Shown here: positions 7,690 to 16,190 of the stretch, piece by piece
How positions within the stretch are numbered: the first letter of the stretch is position 1
Layout of the letters: every line of letters starts with the position of its first letter
NCBI GenBank assembly: GCA_944380925.1
Contig: CALWJD010000006.1
Span: forward strand, 1-64,000
Source: UMGS1491 sp944380925
GTDB lineage: Bacteria > Bacillota > Clostridia > Oscillospirales > Acutalibacteraceae
DNA: 64,000 nucleotides
Reading direction: 5' to 3'
Translations under genes and position numbers: made by a program
Notes under the pieces: generated by a model
Seen by the model: only the letters and a program-made list of their open reading frames with translations
What the model was told of the DNA's origin: nothing
The model's database searches: none

Positions 7690-8577
7690 TCAGATTAAAG
7701 AAAATCTTTTCATAATATTTTCAATATGAGTTTGATTTGTGCTACTTAGTTTATCAAGAGGTAATCTGCAGTTACCTGCATGATAGCCCATTAAATTAAC
7801 GGCTTCCTTTACAGGTATTGGGTTTACGTCACAAAACATTGCGTTCATTAAATCCAAATACTTAAGTTGTAAATTTTTGCTTTCCTCCGCGTTACCTTCA
7901 AGATACTCTTTTACTATATTGTGGCATTCTTTAGGGCATATATTTGAAAACACAGATATTACCCCGATTCCCCCTAAAGAAAGTACAGGTACAATCTGGT
8001 CATCATTTCCTGAGTATATATTAAGATTATTTTTGCAAAGAGCAGCAATTTTTGCAACCGATGATATATCGCCGCTTGCTTCTTTTATTGCGCAGATATT
8101 GGGGTGTTCGGAAAGTTTTAAGCACGTTTCTGGCTTTATATTTAGTCCTGTTCTGGAAGGAACGTTATATAAAATAATAGGTGTGCTTACTTTATTGGCT
8201 ATTGTTTCATAGTGTTTTATTATGCCGCTTTGAGATGTTTTGTTATAGTAAGGTGTTACGATTAAAAGTCCGTCTGCGCCAAGGTCTTCGGCTTCGATAG
8301 AACTCCTTAAAGCATGTTCTGTATTATTGCTACCCGTTCCGGCAATAACGGGAATTCTGCCTGCCACTTGTTTAATGGTAAACCTTATTACCTCACGTTT
8401 TTCTTCCGGCGATAGTGTTGCAGATTCTCCCGTTGTGCCACATGAAATAATGGCATCGGTACCATTTTTTATTTGGAATTCAATTAGATTTTCTAAAGTT
8501 TCATAGTTAACGCTACCGTCAGAATTCATTGGAGTTATAAGAGCAACTCCCGCACCTTTAAAAATAACCTTTTTCAC
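7690..8577 (-). CDS. dapA: 4-hydroxy-tetrahydrodipicolinate synthase
   Basis: This enzyme condenses pyruvate with aspartate semialdehyde, the first step committed to DAP and lysine. The 295 residues carry GTTGES (47-52), the Tyr of LYNVPSRTG (137) and the Schiff-base Lys of CAIKEASGD (165), all in the expected TIM-barrel order. The start is GTG at 8577, with GGAGGT nine bases upstream. It lies 20 bases after asd and 15 before dapB, so the three form one operon. No lysine riboswitch is visible upstream of the operon. Confidence 0.96.
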   Translation of the reverse strand: MKKVIFKGAGVALITPMNSDGSVNYETLENLIEFQIKNGTDAIISCGTTGESATLSPEEKREVIRFTIKQVAGRIPVIAGTGSNNTEHALRSSIEAEDLGADGLLIVTPYYNKTSQSGIIKHYETIANKVSTPIILYNVPSRTGLNIKPETCLKLSEHPNICAIKEASGDISSVAKIAALCKNNLNIYSGNDDQIVPVLSLGGIGVISVFSNICPKECHNIVKEYLEGNAEESKNLQLKYLDLMNAMFCDVNPIPVKEAVNLMGYHAGNCRLPLDKLSSTNQTHIENIMKRFSLI

Positions 8578-8597
8578 TGATAAAATACCTCCGAATT

Positions 8598-9692
8598 TTA
8601 AAAAATATATCCTTCACGGCAAAGCATTTCGGCAAGTAGGATTGCTCCTCCCGCCGCACCTCTTACCGTGTTGTGAGACATACAAACAAATTTTATATCA
8701 TATTGGGAATCTTCCCTCATTCTACCGACGGAAATTGCCATTCCTCGTTCCAAATCTCTATCAAGCCTTACTTGAGGCCTTTCGGGTTCTTCAAAGTAAT
8801 GCATAAATTTTTTCGGCGAGCTTGGTAAATCTAAACTTTTTGAGTCGCCTTTAAAATTTTTTATATGGTCAATTGCTTTTTGTGGTGAAATTTTATTTTT
8901 AAATGTTGCAAATACCGCTGCGGTGTGTCCGTCACTTACAGGAACTCTTAAGCACTGTGAAGTTATATTGATAGTTTTATTTGAAACTATTTTTCCGTTT
9001 TCAATTTTCCCCCATATCTTAAGGGGTTCTGTTTCCGATTTTTCTTCTTCACCCGGTATAAACGGAATAATATTATCAACCATTTCGGGCCATAAATCAA
9101 AATTTTTTCCGGCGCCCGAGATTGCTTGATATGTGCAAACCAATATTTTTTCTATATTGTTTTTAAAAAACGGATGCAAAGCCGGTACATAGCATTGAAT
9201 TGAGCAATTTGATTTTACTGCTATAAAGCCCCTTTTTGTTTTTAAACGTTTTCTTTGAAAAGGAATGACTTCCATATGGTTTGCATTAATTTCGGGTATT
9301 ATCATTGGGACATCTGTTGCCATTCTGTTGGCACTATTGTTTGATATAACAGGGCATTCCATTTTTGCGTAGTCTTCTTCGAGTTTTTTAAGTTCTTGCT
9401 TTGGCATATTAACGGCGCAAAACACGAAATCGACTTTGGAAACTATGTTTTCGATATCTTTTTGTACGTCCATAATAATTTTGTTTTCAAGCGATTTTGG
9501 AATGCTTTTATCCATATGCCGACGATTTTTTACGGCCTCTTTAAAAGGTTTTCCGGCAGATCTTTCGCTCGCTGCCAATACTTCTATATCAAACCACGGG
9601 TGATTTTGGAGTAAAGTAATAAACTTTTGTCCGACCATACCGGTGGCACCTAAAATACCTACTTTAAATTTTTTCATATATATTATGGGCAT
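8598..9692 (-). CDS. asd: Aspartate-semialdehyde dehydrogenase
   Basis: The enzyme makes aspartate semialdehyde for the DAP, threonine and methionine branches. It has KVGILGATGMVGQKF at the N-terminus (NADP binding), the catalytic Cys in KSNCSIQ, QAISGAGKNF and the RVPVSDGHTAAVF region. The SNCSIQ and VPVSDGHT forms belong to the longer archaeal/fungal-like branch of the family rather than the E. coli type. The start is taken as ATG at 9692, which has AAAGGTG just upstream; ATG at 9677 (MKKFKVG) and GTG at 9722 are alternatives. It is the first gene of asd-dapA-dapB, driven from 9760-9789. Confidence 0.94.
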   Translation of the reverse strand: MPIIYMKKFKVGILGATGMVGQKFITLLQNHPWFDIEVLAASERSAGKPFKEAVKNRRHMDKSIPKSLENKIIMDVQKDIENIVSKVDFVFCAVNMPKQELKKLEEDYAKMECPVISNNSANRMATDVPMIIPEINANHMEVIPFQRKRLKTKRGFIAVKSNCSIQCYVPALHPFFKNNIEKILVCTYQAISGAGKNFDLWPEMVDNIIPFIPGEEEKSETEPLKIWGKIENGKIVSNKTINITSQCLRVPVSDGHTAAVFATFKNKISPQKAIDHIKNFKGDSKSLDLPSSPKKFMHYFEEPERPQVRLDRDLERGMAISVGRMREDSQYDIKFVCMSHNTVRGAAGGAILLAEMLCREGYIF

Positions 9693-9759
9693 AAACACCT
9701 TTAAAAATTTAGCCCACTTCACCGCCTCTTTTTATCAACTTCATGATTCGGACATAACT

Positions 9760-9789
9760 ATCATATCACTATCTTAAAAAATATGTCAA
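9760..9789 (-). promoter_or_regulatory. Promoter of the asd-dapA-dapB operon
   Basis: Read on the minus strand: TTGACA (9789-9784), an 18-base spacer and TATGAT (9765-9760). It lies about 70 bases before the asd start in the divergent region shared with queA. Confidence 0.7.
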
Positions 9790-9808
9790 TTGATATTGCC
9801 CAAAGGAT

Positions 9809-9837
9809 TTTCATAAACTTTAAAAGTTTGCTATAAT
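9809..9837 (+). promoter_or_regulatory. Extended -10 promoter for queA
   Basis: TGCTATAAT (9829-9837) is an extended -10 box. The -35 position holds only a weak TTTCAT (9809-9814). It lies 34 bases before the TTG start of queA. Confidence 0.6.
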
Positions 9838-9871
9838 GGTTCTATTATATAATATTTGGAGGAAATAAATT

Positions 9872-10921
9872 TTGCCAGTGGATTTAAATCAAAAGAGTTC
9901 ATACTATTATAAATTACCCGAGGAGCTTATTGCGCAAGTTCCGATAGAACCAAGAGATGCTTCCAGGCTTATGGTTGTAAACAGAAAAAACGGTAAAATT
10001 AATCACGATATTTTTAAAAATATAATAGATTATTTAAATCCGGGTGACTGCCTTATTTTAAACGACTCAAAAGTTTTGCCTGCAAGAATTTTTGGAAATA
10101 ATAAAGAAACAGGTGCTAAAGTTGAATTTTTATTACTAAAAGAAAAATCATCGGGGATTTGGGAAACACTCGTAAAACCGGGCAAAAAAGCAAAATCAGG
10201 CTTTGAATTTTCGTTTGGCGTAGATGATAATATTTTTCTAAATGCAAAAATAATCGATATTCTTCCCGACGGAAACAGGATTATTGAATTTGATGATAAA
10301 ACAAACTTTTTAAGTAAACTCGATAAAATAGGGCAAATGCCTTTGCCGCCATACATAAAAGAAAAACTTCGTGATAAAAATAGGTATCAAACCGTATATG
10401 CAAGAGATTTGGGCTCCTCTGCAGCCCCTACGGCGGGGCTCCATTTTACTCCTTCGTTACTTGAAAAAGTTAAGAGCCATGGAATTAACGTAGGTTTTGT
10501 AACGCTTCATGTGGGGCTTGGCACTTTTAGACCCGTTAAAGAAGAGAATATAGCAAACCACAAAATGCATTCGGAATACTTTATTATGCCGGAAGATACA
10601 GCAAAACTCATAAATGAAACGAAAGAAAATGGGGGAAGAGTATTTTCCGTCGGGACTACAAGTTGCCGTGTTTTGGAATCTGTTTATCAAAAATTTGGCA
10701 TAGCCGAACGCTGCGAGGGTTCAACCGATATATTTATAAAACCGGGATATAAATTTGGAATAATCGATGGGCTTATAACTAATTTTCATTTGCCTGAAAG
10801 CACTTTGATTATGCTGGTCTCCGCTTTTGCGGGATATGAAAACACAATGGAAGCCTACAAAGTGGCGGTAGATGAAAGGTATAGATTTTTTTCTTTTGGC
10901 GATGCTATGCTGATAATTTAA
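9872..10921 (+). CDS. queA: S-adenosylmethionine:tRNA ribosyltransferase-isomerase
   Basis: QueA transfers and isomerises the ribosyl group of SAM onto preQ1-tRNA to form epoxyqueuosine. The 349-residue length is normal. Recognisable stretches are YKLPEELIAQVPIEPRDASR at the N-terminus, LNDSKVLPARIFG, SSAAPTAGLHFT, FVTLHVGLGTFRPV, VGTTSCRVLES and ITNFHLPESTLIMLVSAFAG. The start is TTG at 9872 because GGAGG lies nine bases upstream; the GTG two codons later is too far away. It stands alone between the asd promoter region and a strong terminator. Together with tgt it shows queuosine modification of tRNA. Confidence 0.96.
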   Translation: MPVDLNQKSSYYYKLPEELIAQVPIEPRDASRLMVVNRKNGKINHDIFKNIIDYLNPGDCLILNDSKVLPARIFGNNKETGAKVEFLLLKEKSSGIWETLVKPGKKAKSGFEFSFGVDDNIFLNAKIIDILPDGNRIIEFDDKTNFLSKLDKIGQMPLPPYIKEKLRDKNRYQTVYARDLGSSAAPTAGLHFTPSLLEKVKSHGINVGFVTLHVGLGTFRPVKEENIANHKMHSEYFIMPEDTAKLINETKENGGRVFSVGTTSCRVLESVYQKFGIAERCEGSTDIFIKPGYKFGIIDGLITNFHLPESTLIMLVSAFAGYENTMEAYKVAVDERYRFFSFGDAMLII

Positions 10922-10961
10922 TTAAATCGAAAATGTTGTGTTTTTTTAGATTAGTGATATA

Positions 10962-10996
10962 AAAAGCCAACCTTTTTTAGGTTGGCTTTTGTTTTA
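10962..10996 (+). terminator. Rho-independent terminator of queA
   Basis: AAAAGCCAACC (10962-10972) pairs with GGTTGGCTTTT (10980-10990), loop TTTTTTA, followed by a T-rich run. A strong stem. Confidence 0.92.
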
Positions 10997-11043
10997 TATG
11001 TGTTTAAATAGCTGTTATTATCTTATAAAAATTAAAAAACATG

Positions 11044-11074
11044 TTGACAAATTATATATATATATATATATAAT
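11044..11074 (+). promoter_or_regulatory. Promoter whose spacer is a (TA)10 repeat
   Basis: TTGACA at 11044-11049 and TATAAT at 11069-11074 are both perfect boxes, but the spacer is 19 bases and ten TA units run from 11053 to 11072. Loss of one unit would give the optimal 17-base spacer. An alternative -10, TATATA at 11067-11072, already has 17. The arrangement resembles repeat-controlled phase-variable promoters. Confidence 0.7.
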
Positions 11075-11134
11075 TTGCTTGAACATTGAGTTCAAAATTT
11101 AGTATTTTTTTATATTTAGAAAGGAATGATTATT

Positions 11135-11680
11135 ATGGGAAAAGGTAAATTTCCGGTTGATATTGATCCAAAGTATCTTCCGAATGGCAAAAAATCATTT
11201 GATGAATTAACACCAGAAGAACAAGAAATGGCTATGCGTAATTTTGTAAGTGCACTTTCTCAGGATATGTCTAAGAAAATTGAACAAATTCGAAAATCTA
11301 AGAAGCTTCCAAGTCCGGAATTTAACAAGCTTTATAGCAGTACTCAAGAAGGTATGAAACGTTGTGCAAAGCTTCTTTTGGGTGACGATGCATTTGAGCC
11401 GGATGTTGAAAAACCAACAGATAATACAACAGCGGTGCGAAGGAAAGCCGTAGCGTGCGGCTATTTAATGGGCTCGATTCGAGGATTTTCTGAAGGCCTT
11501 ACGAAGATTCCAAGTAACAAAGTTTGGCTAGGAAAGATTGTAAAAACATTGATTCAAACTTTAAAGGGTGAGGTACAGAAAATTTTTAATGATTTATCTA
11601 GAATGCTTAGTGAAAATCCAAATGATGAGGAGTTAAAAGAATTAGTTTCTGCAATAGGTAGTCGCATGAAAAACTTGTGA
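11135..11680 (+). CDS. Unrecognised 181-residue helical protein
   Basis: ATG at 11135 has AGAAAGGA nine bases upstream; an ATG at 11126 touches the ribosome site and is rejected. The sequence starts MGKGKFPVDIDPKYLPNGKK, then is mainly charged helix, with LTPEEQEMAMRNFVSALSQD and a C-terminal GEVQKIFNDLSRMLSENPNDEELKEL. It has no signal peptide or membrane segment. I do not recognise a family. It is a single-gene unit behind a perfect but (TA)n-spaced promoter and before a hairpin shared with the convergent peptidase gene. Confidence 0.75.
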   Translation: MGKGKFPVDIDPKYLPNGKKSFDELTPEEQEMAMRNFVSALSQDMSKKIEQIRKSKKLPSPEFNKLYSSTQEGMKRCAKLLLGDDAFEPDVEKPTDNTTAVRRKAVACGYLMGSIRGFSEGLTKIPSNKVWLGKIVKTLIQTLKGEVQKIFNDLSRMLSENPNDEELKELVSAIGSRMKNL

Positions 11681-11800
11681 TGGAGTTTTTGTGTGTAGGC
11701 CATAACATAATTTATAAAATGAAATCAAATGATTTTCTATTAATGTGTTACTGTTTTTGTTTTATTGAGTGTACACAGCGTAGTATTGCTTTGTGAAAGA

Positions 11801-11822
11801 GCCATGCACTAAAGTGCATGGC
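11801..11822. terminator. Perfect hairpin between convergent genes
   Basis: GCCATGCACT (11801-11810) pairs fully with AGTGCATGGC (11813-11822). Neither side has a long T run, so termination strength is uncertain. It lies between the 181-residue gene and the minus-strand peptidase and could serve both. Confidence 0.6.
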
Positions 11823-11833
11823 TTCCGCTATGA

Positions 11834-12757
11834 CTATTTATTGGCTAATTTATAATTTTTATTTTCAAGATTACTAAGTCTGCAACGCTTTTCAGTAATG
11901 AATCCTAATGGTATTCCGTTTGCGTTATTAACCATTCGCTTAATATCGGGATCAAAATGTTTTATATAGCTATTTATTAGTTCCGTTCTACCTTTTTCAA
12001 ATGCAGGATCTTCAATATGCATTATATCGTTATCGTCAATTTTAAGTATGTTTACAAAATGGCCGGATGTTGTATGGTTGGCAAGTAAGCTAAACGGTTT
12101 TTTGCCGATTTTTTCATATATATCTTTTATTGACGATTTTATATTATCTTCGCTAGAGTTTGGCTGTATGTATGCTACTTGGTATGTAAGTTTTCCATCT
12201 GAAACTTCTTCAATATACTTTCCTATCATACTAGGAAATATAACATTATTCGTTTTACATGTATTATGTTCTTTACTTTTCATGTTTTCTTTTGAGCTAT
12301 AAATGGATAGCCCTATATTACGATCATTTTCTAAAATGGGAATAGATTTTTCATTTGATATTTTTTCGAATATTTCTTTTTGGCTTTTATTTATTCCGTG
12401 ATATTTTAAAAGACCTTGCAAGCATGCAAGCCAGCACCACATTTTTCCTTCTTGTTTTTTTGTAATTTCACAGTCCGTTAACGTTTTACCGTATCTTTTT
12501 GAAAAATTTTGTGATGATTTATATATCTGTTTTTTATATTTAAATTCGTCATAAAATTTAAGACCCGCGGATATATCATAAAATTGAACGGCGGTATTAA
12601 AAAGGAAATCTGATGCATTAAAATCTAATTCTTGATTTAATAATATTTGAAGTTTAATTTGGCCATTTGAGCTTCCTAAATTATGTGCCGAGGTTTTTGT
12701 CGGAAGCAGCAGGCCCAGGGAAATTAAATATACTAAAGTTTTTTTGAATGTCGTCAT
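11834..12757 (-). CDS. Secreted papain-like / C39-like cysteine peptidase
   Basis: The 307-residue product starts with a Sec signal peptide (MTTFKKTLVYLISLGLLLPT, likely cleavage after TSA at residue 24). The motif QEGKMWCWLACLQGLLKYHG places Gln 102 six residues before Cys 108, the spacing of the papain oxyanion-hole Gln and nucleophile. GHFVNILKI (His 233) and EDPA (Asp 250) complete a plausible triad. The WCW-AC form with the His-x-Val strand fits bacterial C39_2 or staphopain-like peptidases. Residues 25-100 may be a pro-region. The start is ATG at 12757, with GGAGAT 11 bases before it. The substrate is unknown. Confidence 0.72.
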   Translation of the reverse strand: MTTFKKTLVYLISLGLLLPTKTSAHNLGSSNGQIKLQILLNQELDFNASDFLFNTAVQFYDISAGLKFYDEFKYKKQIYKSSQNFSKRYGKTLTDCEITKKQEGKMWCWLACLQGLLKYHGINKSQKEIFEKISNEKSIPILENDRNIGLSIYSSKENMKSKEHNTCKTNNVIFPSMIGKYIEEVSDGKLTYQVAYIQPNSSEDNIKSSIKDIYEKIGKKPFSLLANHTTSGHFVNILKIDDNDIMHIEDPAFEKGRTELINSYIKHFDPDIKRMVNNANGIPLGFITEKRCRLSNLENKNYKLANK

Positions 12758-12986
12758 TATTTAAAGGTATCTCCAAGATCATATTTGATTTTTATATTCA
12801 TATTATAACATAAAATTAACCAAAAATCAATATGTGTGCAATCTTAAAAATAAATCTTGCATTATCTTGGAATATATGATAAACTTAAACAGCTACATTA
12901 CACACGTTGAGGGAAAACAAAATACGCAGGTGGCTTTTATTAAAGCTCAGTCTCAACGGAGGAAAAACCAAGGAGGAAGATATTTA

Positions 12987-13760
12987 ATGTCAGTAGTATC
13001 AATGAAACAACTTTTGGAAGCGGGTGTTCACTTTGGACACCAAACACGTAGGTGGAATCCTAAAATGGCGGAGTATATATTTACTCAGCGCAATGGAATC
13101 TACATTATCGATCTTCAGAAAACAGTAAAGAAACTCGATCAAGCGTTTAATTTCGTCAAAGAATTAACAGAGCAAGGCAAGTCCGTTTTGTTTGTCGGAA
13201 CGAAAAAGCAAGCTCAAGAATCTGTTAAATCGGAAGCAATAAAATCAGGTTCATTTTATGTAAACGCAAGATGGCTTGGCGGAATGCTTACCAACTTTTC
13301 AACCATTCGTACGAGAGTAAATAGGCTAAAACAGCTAAGAGCCATGGAAGAAGACGGAACATTTGATTTGTTACCTAAAAAGGAAGTTGTAAAACTTCGT
13401 TTGGAAATTGAAAAACTCGAAAAGTTTTTGGGCGGAGTCGAAGAGATGAAAGAACTCCCGGGAGCTTTGTTCGTCGTGGACCCCAAGAAGGAACGTATTG
13501 CCGTTGCAGAGGCACGTAAATTGGATATTCCTGTAGTTGCAATTGTAGATACAAACTGCGATCCTGATGCGGTTGACTATGTAATACCAGGAAATGACGA
13601 TGCAATAAGAGCAGTTAAACTTATTTGTGAGGCTATGTCCAGAGCTATCATAGAGGGAAAAGAGGGCGAAATAGTTGCCGAAGAAGTTCCCGTAGAAGTC
13701 TCGGAAGAAGAATTTTTGGCTTCTGAGCCTGCTGAAGAGAGCGTAGCTACTGAGGAATAA
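12987..13760 (+). CDS. rpsB: Small ribosomal subunit protein uS2
   Basis: A 257-residue S2 beginning MSVVSMKQLLEAGVHFGHQTRRWNPKM, with FVGTKKQAQESV, YVNARWLGGMLTNF and PGALFVVDPKKERIAVAEA. The ATG at 12987 has a perfect AAGGAGG ten bases upstream, so the longer upstream frame from 12834 is untranslated leader. The C-terminus carries an acidic tail (EEVPVEVSEEEF). S2 binds the 30S platform late in assembly. tsf follows after a hairpin, the standard rpsB-tsf pair. Confidence 0.97.
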   Translation: MSVVSMKQLLEAGVHFGHQTRRWNPKMAEYIFTQRNGIYIIDLQKTVKKLDQAFNFVKELTEQGKSVLFVGTKKQAQESVKSEAIKSGSFYVNARWLGGMLTNFSTIRTRVNRLKQLRAMEEDGTFDLLPKKEVVKLRLEIEKLEKFLGGVEEMKELPGALFVVDPKKERIAVAEARKLDIPVVAIVDTNCDPDAVDYVIPGNDDAIRAVKLICEAMSRAIIEGKEGEIVAEEVPVEVSEEEFLASEPAEESVATEE

Positions 13761-13791
13761 TTAGCAAGCAGAATTTAGATTTTTATTTTTA

Positions 13792-13823
13792 ATATTGCTA
13801 AGCAGTTTATAGCTTAGCAATAT
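13792..13823 (+). terminator. 12-bp perfect hairpin between rpsB and tsf
   Basis: ATATTGCTAAGC (13792-13803) pairs with GCTTAGCAATAT (13812-13823), with an 8-base loop. Only a short T-rich stretch follows, so it may attenuate rather than fully stop transcription into tsf, or protect the rpsB 3' end. Confidence 0.6.
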
Positions 13824-13855
13824 ATCTTGTATTTTAACAATAGGAGGAAATTTAC

Positions 13856-14770
13856 ATGAGCTTTACAGCTAAAGATGTTAAAGAACTTAGAGAAAAAACC
13901 GGTTGCGGAATGATGGATTGCAAAAAAGCTCTTGAATCTTCAGACGGAGATATGGCTAAAGCTATTGACTTTTTGCGTGAAAAAGGCTTGGCAGCGGCAA
14001 CAAAGAAATCATCAAGGGTAGCCGCTGAAGGTTTGGCTATGGCTTATACAAACGAAGAAGGCACTGTTGGAGCTGCAATTGAAGTTAACTCTGAAACAGA
14101 TTTTGTTGCAAAAAATGCGGATTTCCAAGGTTTTGTTAAGCTTTGCGGTGAAACTGTTATGAACAGTAATCCTGCAACTGTTGAAGATCTTTTGAAGATG
14201 ACCGCAAGTGACGGCAAAACAATTGAAAATATTTTGCAAGAAAAGATTCTTACAATCGGAGAAAATCTTAAAATAAGACGTTTTAAACGTTTTGAAGGAT
14301 TTGTTGCTTCTTACATTCATGCCGGCGGGAAAATTGGTGTTTTGGTAAACTTTGAAGTTGCAAATCCCGAAGTTGCCAAATCTGATGATTTCAAAGCGTT
14401 TTCCAAAGATATCGCTATGCAAATTGCCGCTGCAAATCCTTTGTATCTTATTCCTGAAGAAGTTCCGGCAGAAGTTGTTGACCATGAAAGAAAAATTTTA
14501 AAAGAACAAATTGTTAACGACGGTAAGCCCGAAAATATAGCCGAAAAGATTGTTGAAGGAAGAATTGGTAAGTATTATAAAGAAATCTGCCTTTTGAACC
14601 AACCTTTCGTAAAAGACGGTAAATTAAGTGTTGAACAGTACACAAAAGATACTGCCAAAAAATTGGGAACAGATATCAAAATTTCTGCCTTCGTAAGATT
14701 TGAAAAAGGTGAAGGCCTTGAAAAAAGAGAAGATAATTTTGCCCAAGAAGTTGCAGGAATGATTAAATAA
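13856..14770 (+). CDS. tsf: Elongation factor Ts
   Basis: This is the nucleotide-exchange factor for EF-Tu. The N-terminal UBA-like module MSFTAKDVKELREKTGCGMM and DCKKALESSDGDMAKAIDFL is followed by the EF-Tu contact motif NSETDFVAKN (~80-89) and a core domain ending in SAFVRFEKGEGLEK. The 304-residue length is normal. ATG at 13856 follows AGGAGG at an 8-base spacing. It is paired with rpsB. Confidence 0.97.
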   Translation: MSFTAKDVKELREKTGCGMMDCKKALESSDGDMAKAIDFLREKGLAAATKKSSRVAAEGLAMAYTNEEGTVGAAIEVNSETDFVAKNADFQGFVKLCGETVMNSNPATVEDLLKMTASDGKTIENILQEKILTIGENLKIRRFKRFEGFVASYIHAGGKIGVLVNFEVANPEVAKSDDFKAFSKDIAMQIAAANPLYLIPEEVPAEVVDHERKILKEQIVNDGKPENIAEKIVEGRIGKYYKEICLLNQPFVKDGKLSVEQYTKDTAKKLGTDIKISAFVRFEKGEGLEKREDNFAQEVAGMIK

Positions 14771-14846
14771 CATAAATCTATTATAAAGTATGCTTCATTC
14801 CGTATTGATAAGGTTTGTATGCATACTTTCTTTTATGAGGTTTTTT

Positions 14847-16142
14847 ATGATTAATTTAGATATTAAGCCTTTAAGTAAGTTTATATCTGCTTCGGATTTT
14901 GATTTTTTTAAAGAAAAGGTAGAGGAAGCCCATTATAAGCTCCATGATGTATTAAATATTAAAAAACCTGATGGATGGCTCAATTTACCCATTGATTATA
15001 ATCGTGAAGAATTTGAAAGAATAAAGATAACCGCAAGTAACATACGGCAAACCAGCGATGTTTTTGTAGTTATCGGTATTGGTGGTTCGTATTTGGGCGC
15101 CAGAGCTGCAATTGAGTTTTTAAATTCGGAAAACTATAATTGTTTTTCGGAAAAACGCCCTAAGATATTTTTTGTGGGCAACTGCGTAAGTAGCAAAGAG
15201 TTGCAGAAAATTCTTGATTTTTGCAAAGATAAAGATGTATCGATTAATGTGATTTCAAAATCCGGAACAACTTTAGAGCCTGCAATTGCTTTTAGAATAT
15301 TTAAAGATTTTATGGAAAGCAAATACGGCAAGGAAGAAGCAACAAAAAGAATATACTGTACGACCGATAAAGCAAAAGGCGCTCTTCGTAACCTTGCAAA
15401 TAAGGAAGAATATACGTGTTTTGAGATACCCGATAATATTGGTGGACGTTATTCTGTCTTGACTGCTGTCGGATTGCTGCCAATGGCGGTAAGCGGTGCT
15501 GATATAGGCGAGCTTTTACGCGGTGCTGCTGATGCGCATTTTAAGTTTCAAAATAGTGATTTAAACACAAACGACTGTTATAAATATGCTCTCTTGCGAA
15601 ATATTTTGTATAAACAAGGAAAAAGCATAGAGTTAATTACCGGGTATGAACCTCGTTTGCGTACATTCTTTGAATGGTGGAAACAACTTTTTGGAGAAAG
15701 CGAGGGGAAGCAGGGCAAGGGAATTTTCCCTGCATCTGCTGTGTTTTCGACCGATTTACATTCTTTGGGACAATTTATTCAAGACGGAAGTAAAATTTTA
15801 TTCGAAACTGTTTTTAAGATTAAGGATAGTTCAAATAACATTTTCATTCCTGAAAATTCAGAAAATATAGACGGCCTTAATTATTTGGCGGGTAAATCGT
15901 TAGATTTTGTCAATAATAAAATTTTTGAGGCTACCTTGCGCGCTCATACCGAAGGTAATGTTCCGAATATTGTAATAAATTTAGAGAATGATAAAGAATA
16001 TGGATTGGGATTTGCATTCTATTTTTTTGAAAAAGCTTGTGCGATTTCTGCATATTTGCTTGGCGTAAATCCTTTTGACCAGCCGGGAGTGGAAGCTTAT
16101 AAAAAAAATATGTTTTCGCTTTTGGGAAAGCCCGAAAATTGA
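14847..16142 (+). CDS. pgi: Glucose-6-phosphate isomerase
   Basis: This enzyme interconverts glucose- and fructose-6-phosphate. The 431-residue, Firmicutes-length product has VVIGIGGSYLGARAA, SKSGTTLEPAIAFRIF, GGRYSVLTAVGLLPMAV, the loop FPASAVFSTDLHSLGQFIQDG and NPFDQPGVEAYKKNM. The start is ATG at 14847 (MINLDIKPL), with ATGAGG six bases upstream; the frame is open further back, but those extra 19 residues are not typical. It follows tsf by 76 bases without a clear terminator. Confidence 0.96.
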   Translation: MINLDIKPLSKFISASDFDFFKEKVEEAHYKLHDVLNIKKPDGWLNLPIDYNREEFERIKITASNIRQTSDVFVVIGIGGSYLGARAAIEFLNSENYNCFSEKRPKIFFVGNCVSSKELQKILDFCKDKDVSINVISKSGTTLEPAIAFRIFKDFMESKYGKEEATKRIYCTTDKAKGALRNLANKEEYTCFEIPDNIGGRYSVLTAVGLLPMAVSGADIGELLRGAADAHFKFQNSDLNTNDCYKYALLRNILYKQGKSIELITGYEPRLRTFFEWWKQLFGESEGKQGKGIFPASAVFSTDLHSLGQFIQDGSKILFETVFKIKDSSNNIFIPENSENIDGLNYLAGKSLDFVNNKIFEATLRAHTEGNVPNIVINLENDKEYGLGFAFYFFEKACAISAYLLGVNPFDQPGVEAYKKNMFSLLGKPEN

Positions 16143-16190
16143 TTTTAAAAATCATATAATATTAATGTGAATAATCAGGAGTAATAAAAT

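Noticed and set aside
9723..9871. PreQ1 or lysine riboswitch between asd and queA
   Set aside because: I could find only the two divergent promoters and no conserved riboswitch core on either strand.
11051..11074. The TA tract as an origin or DNA-unwinding element
   Set aside because: There are no DnaA-box clusters or replication genes near it, and the flanking -35 and -10 boxes explain its place better.
12834..12986. 51-residue N-terminal extension of rpsB
   Set aside because: S2 proteins begin at the MSVVSMKQLLEAG position, and a perfect AAGGAGG precedes that ATG. The upstream part reads as leader.
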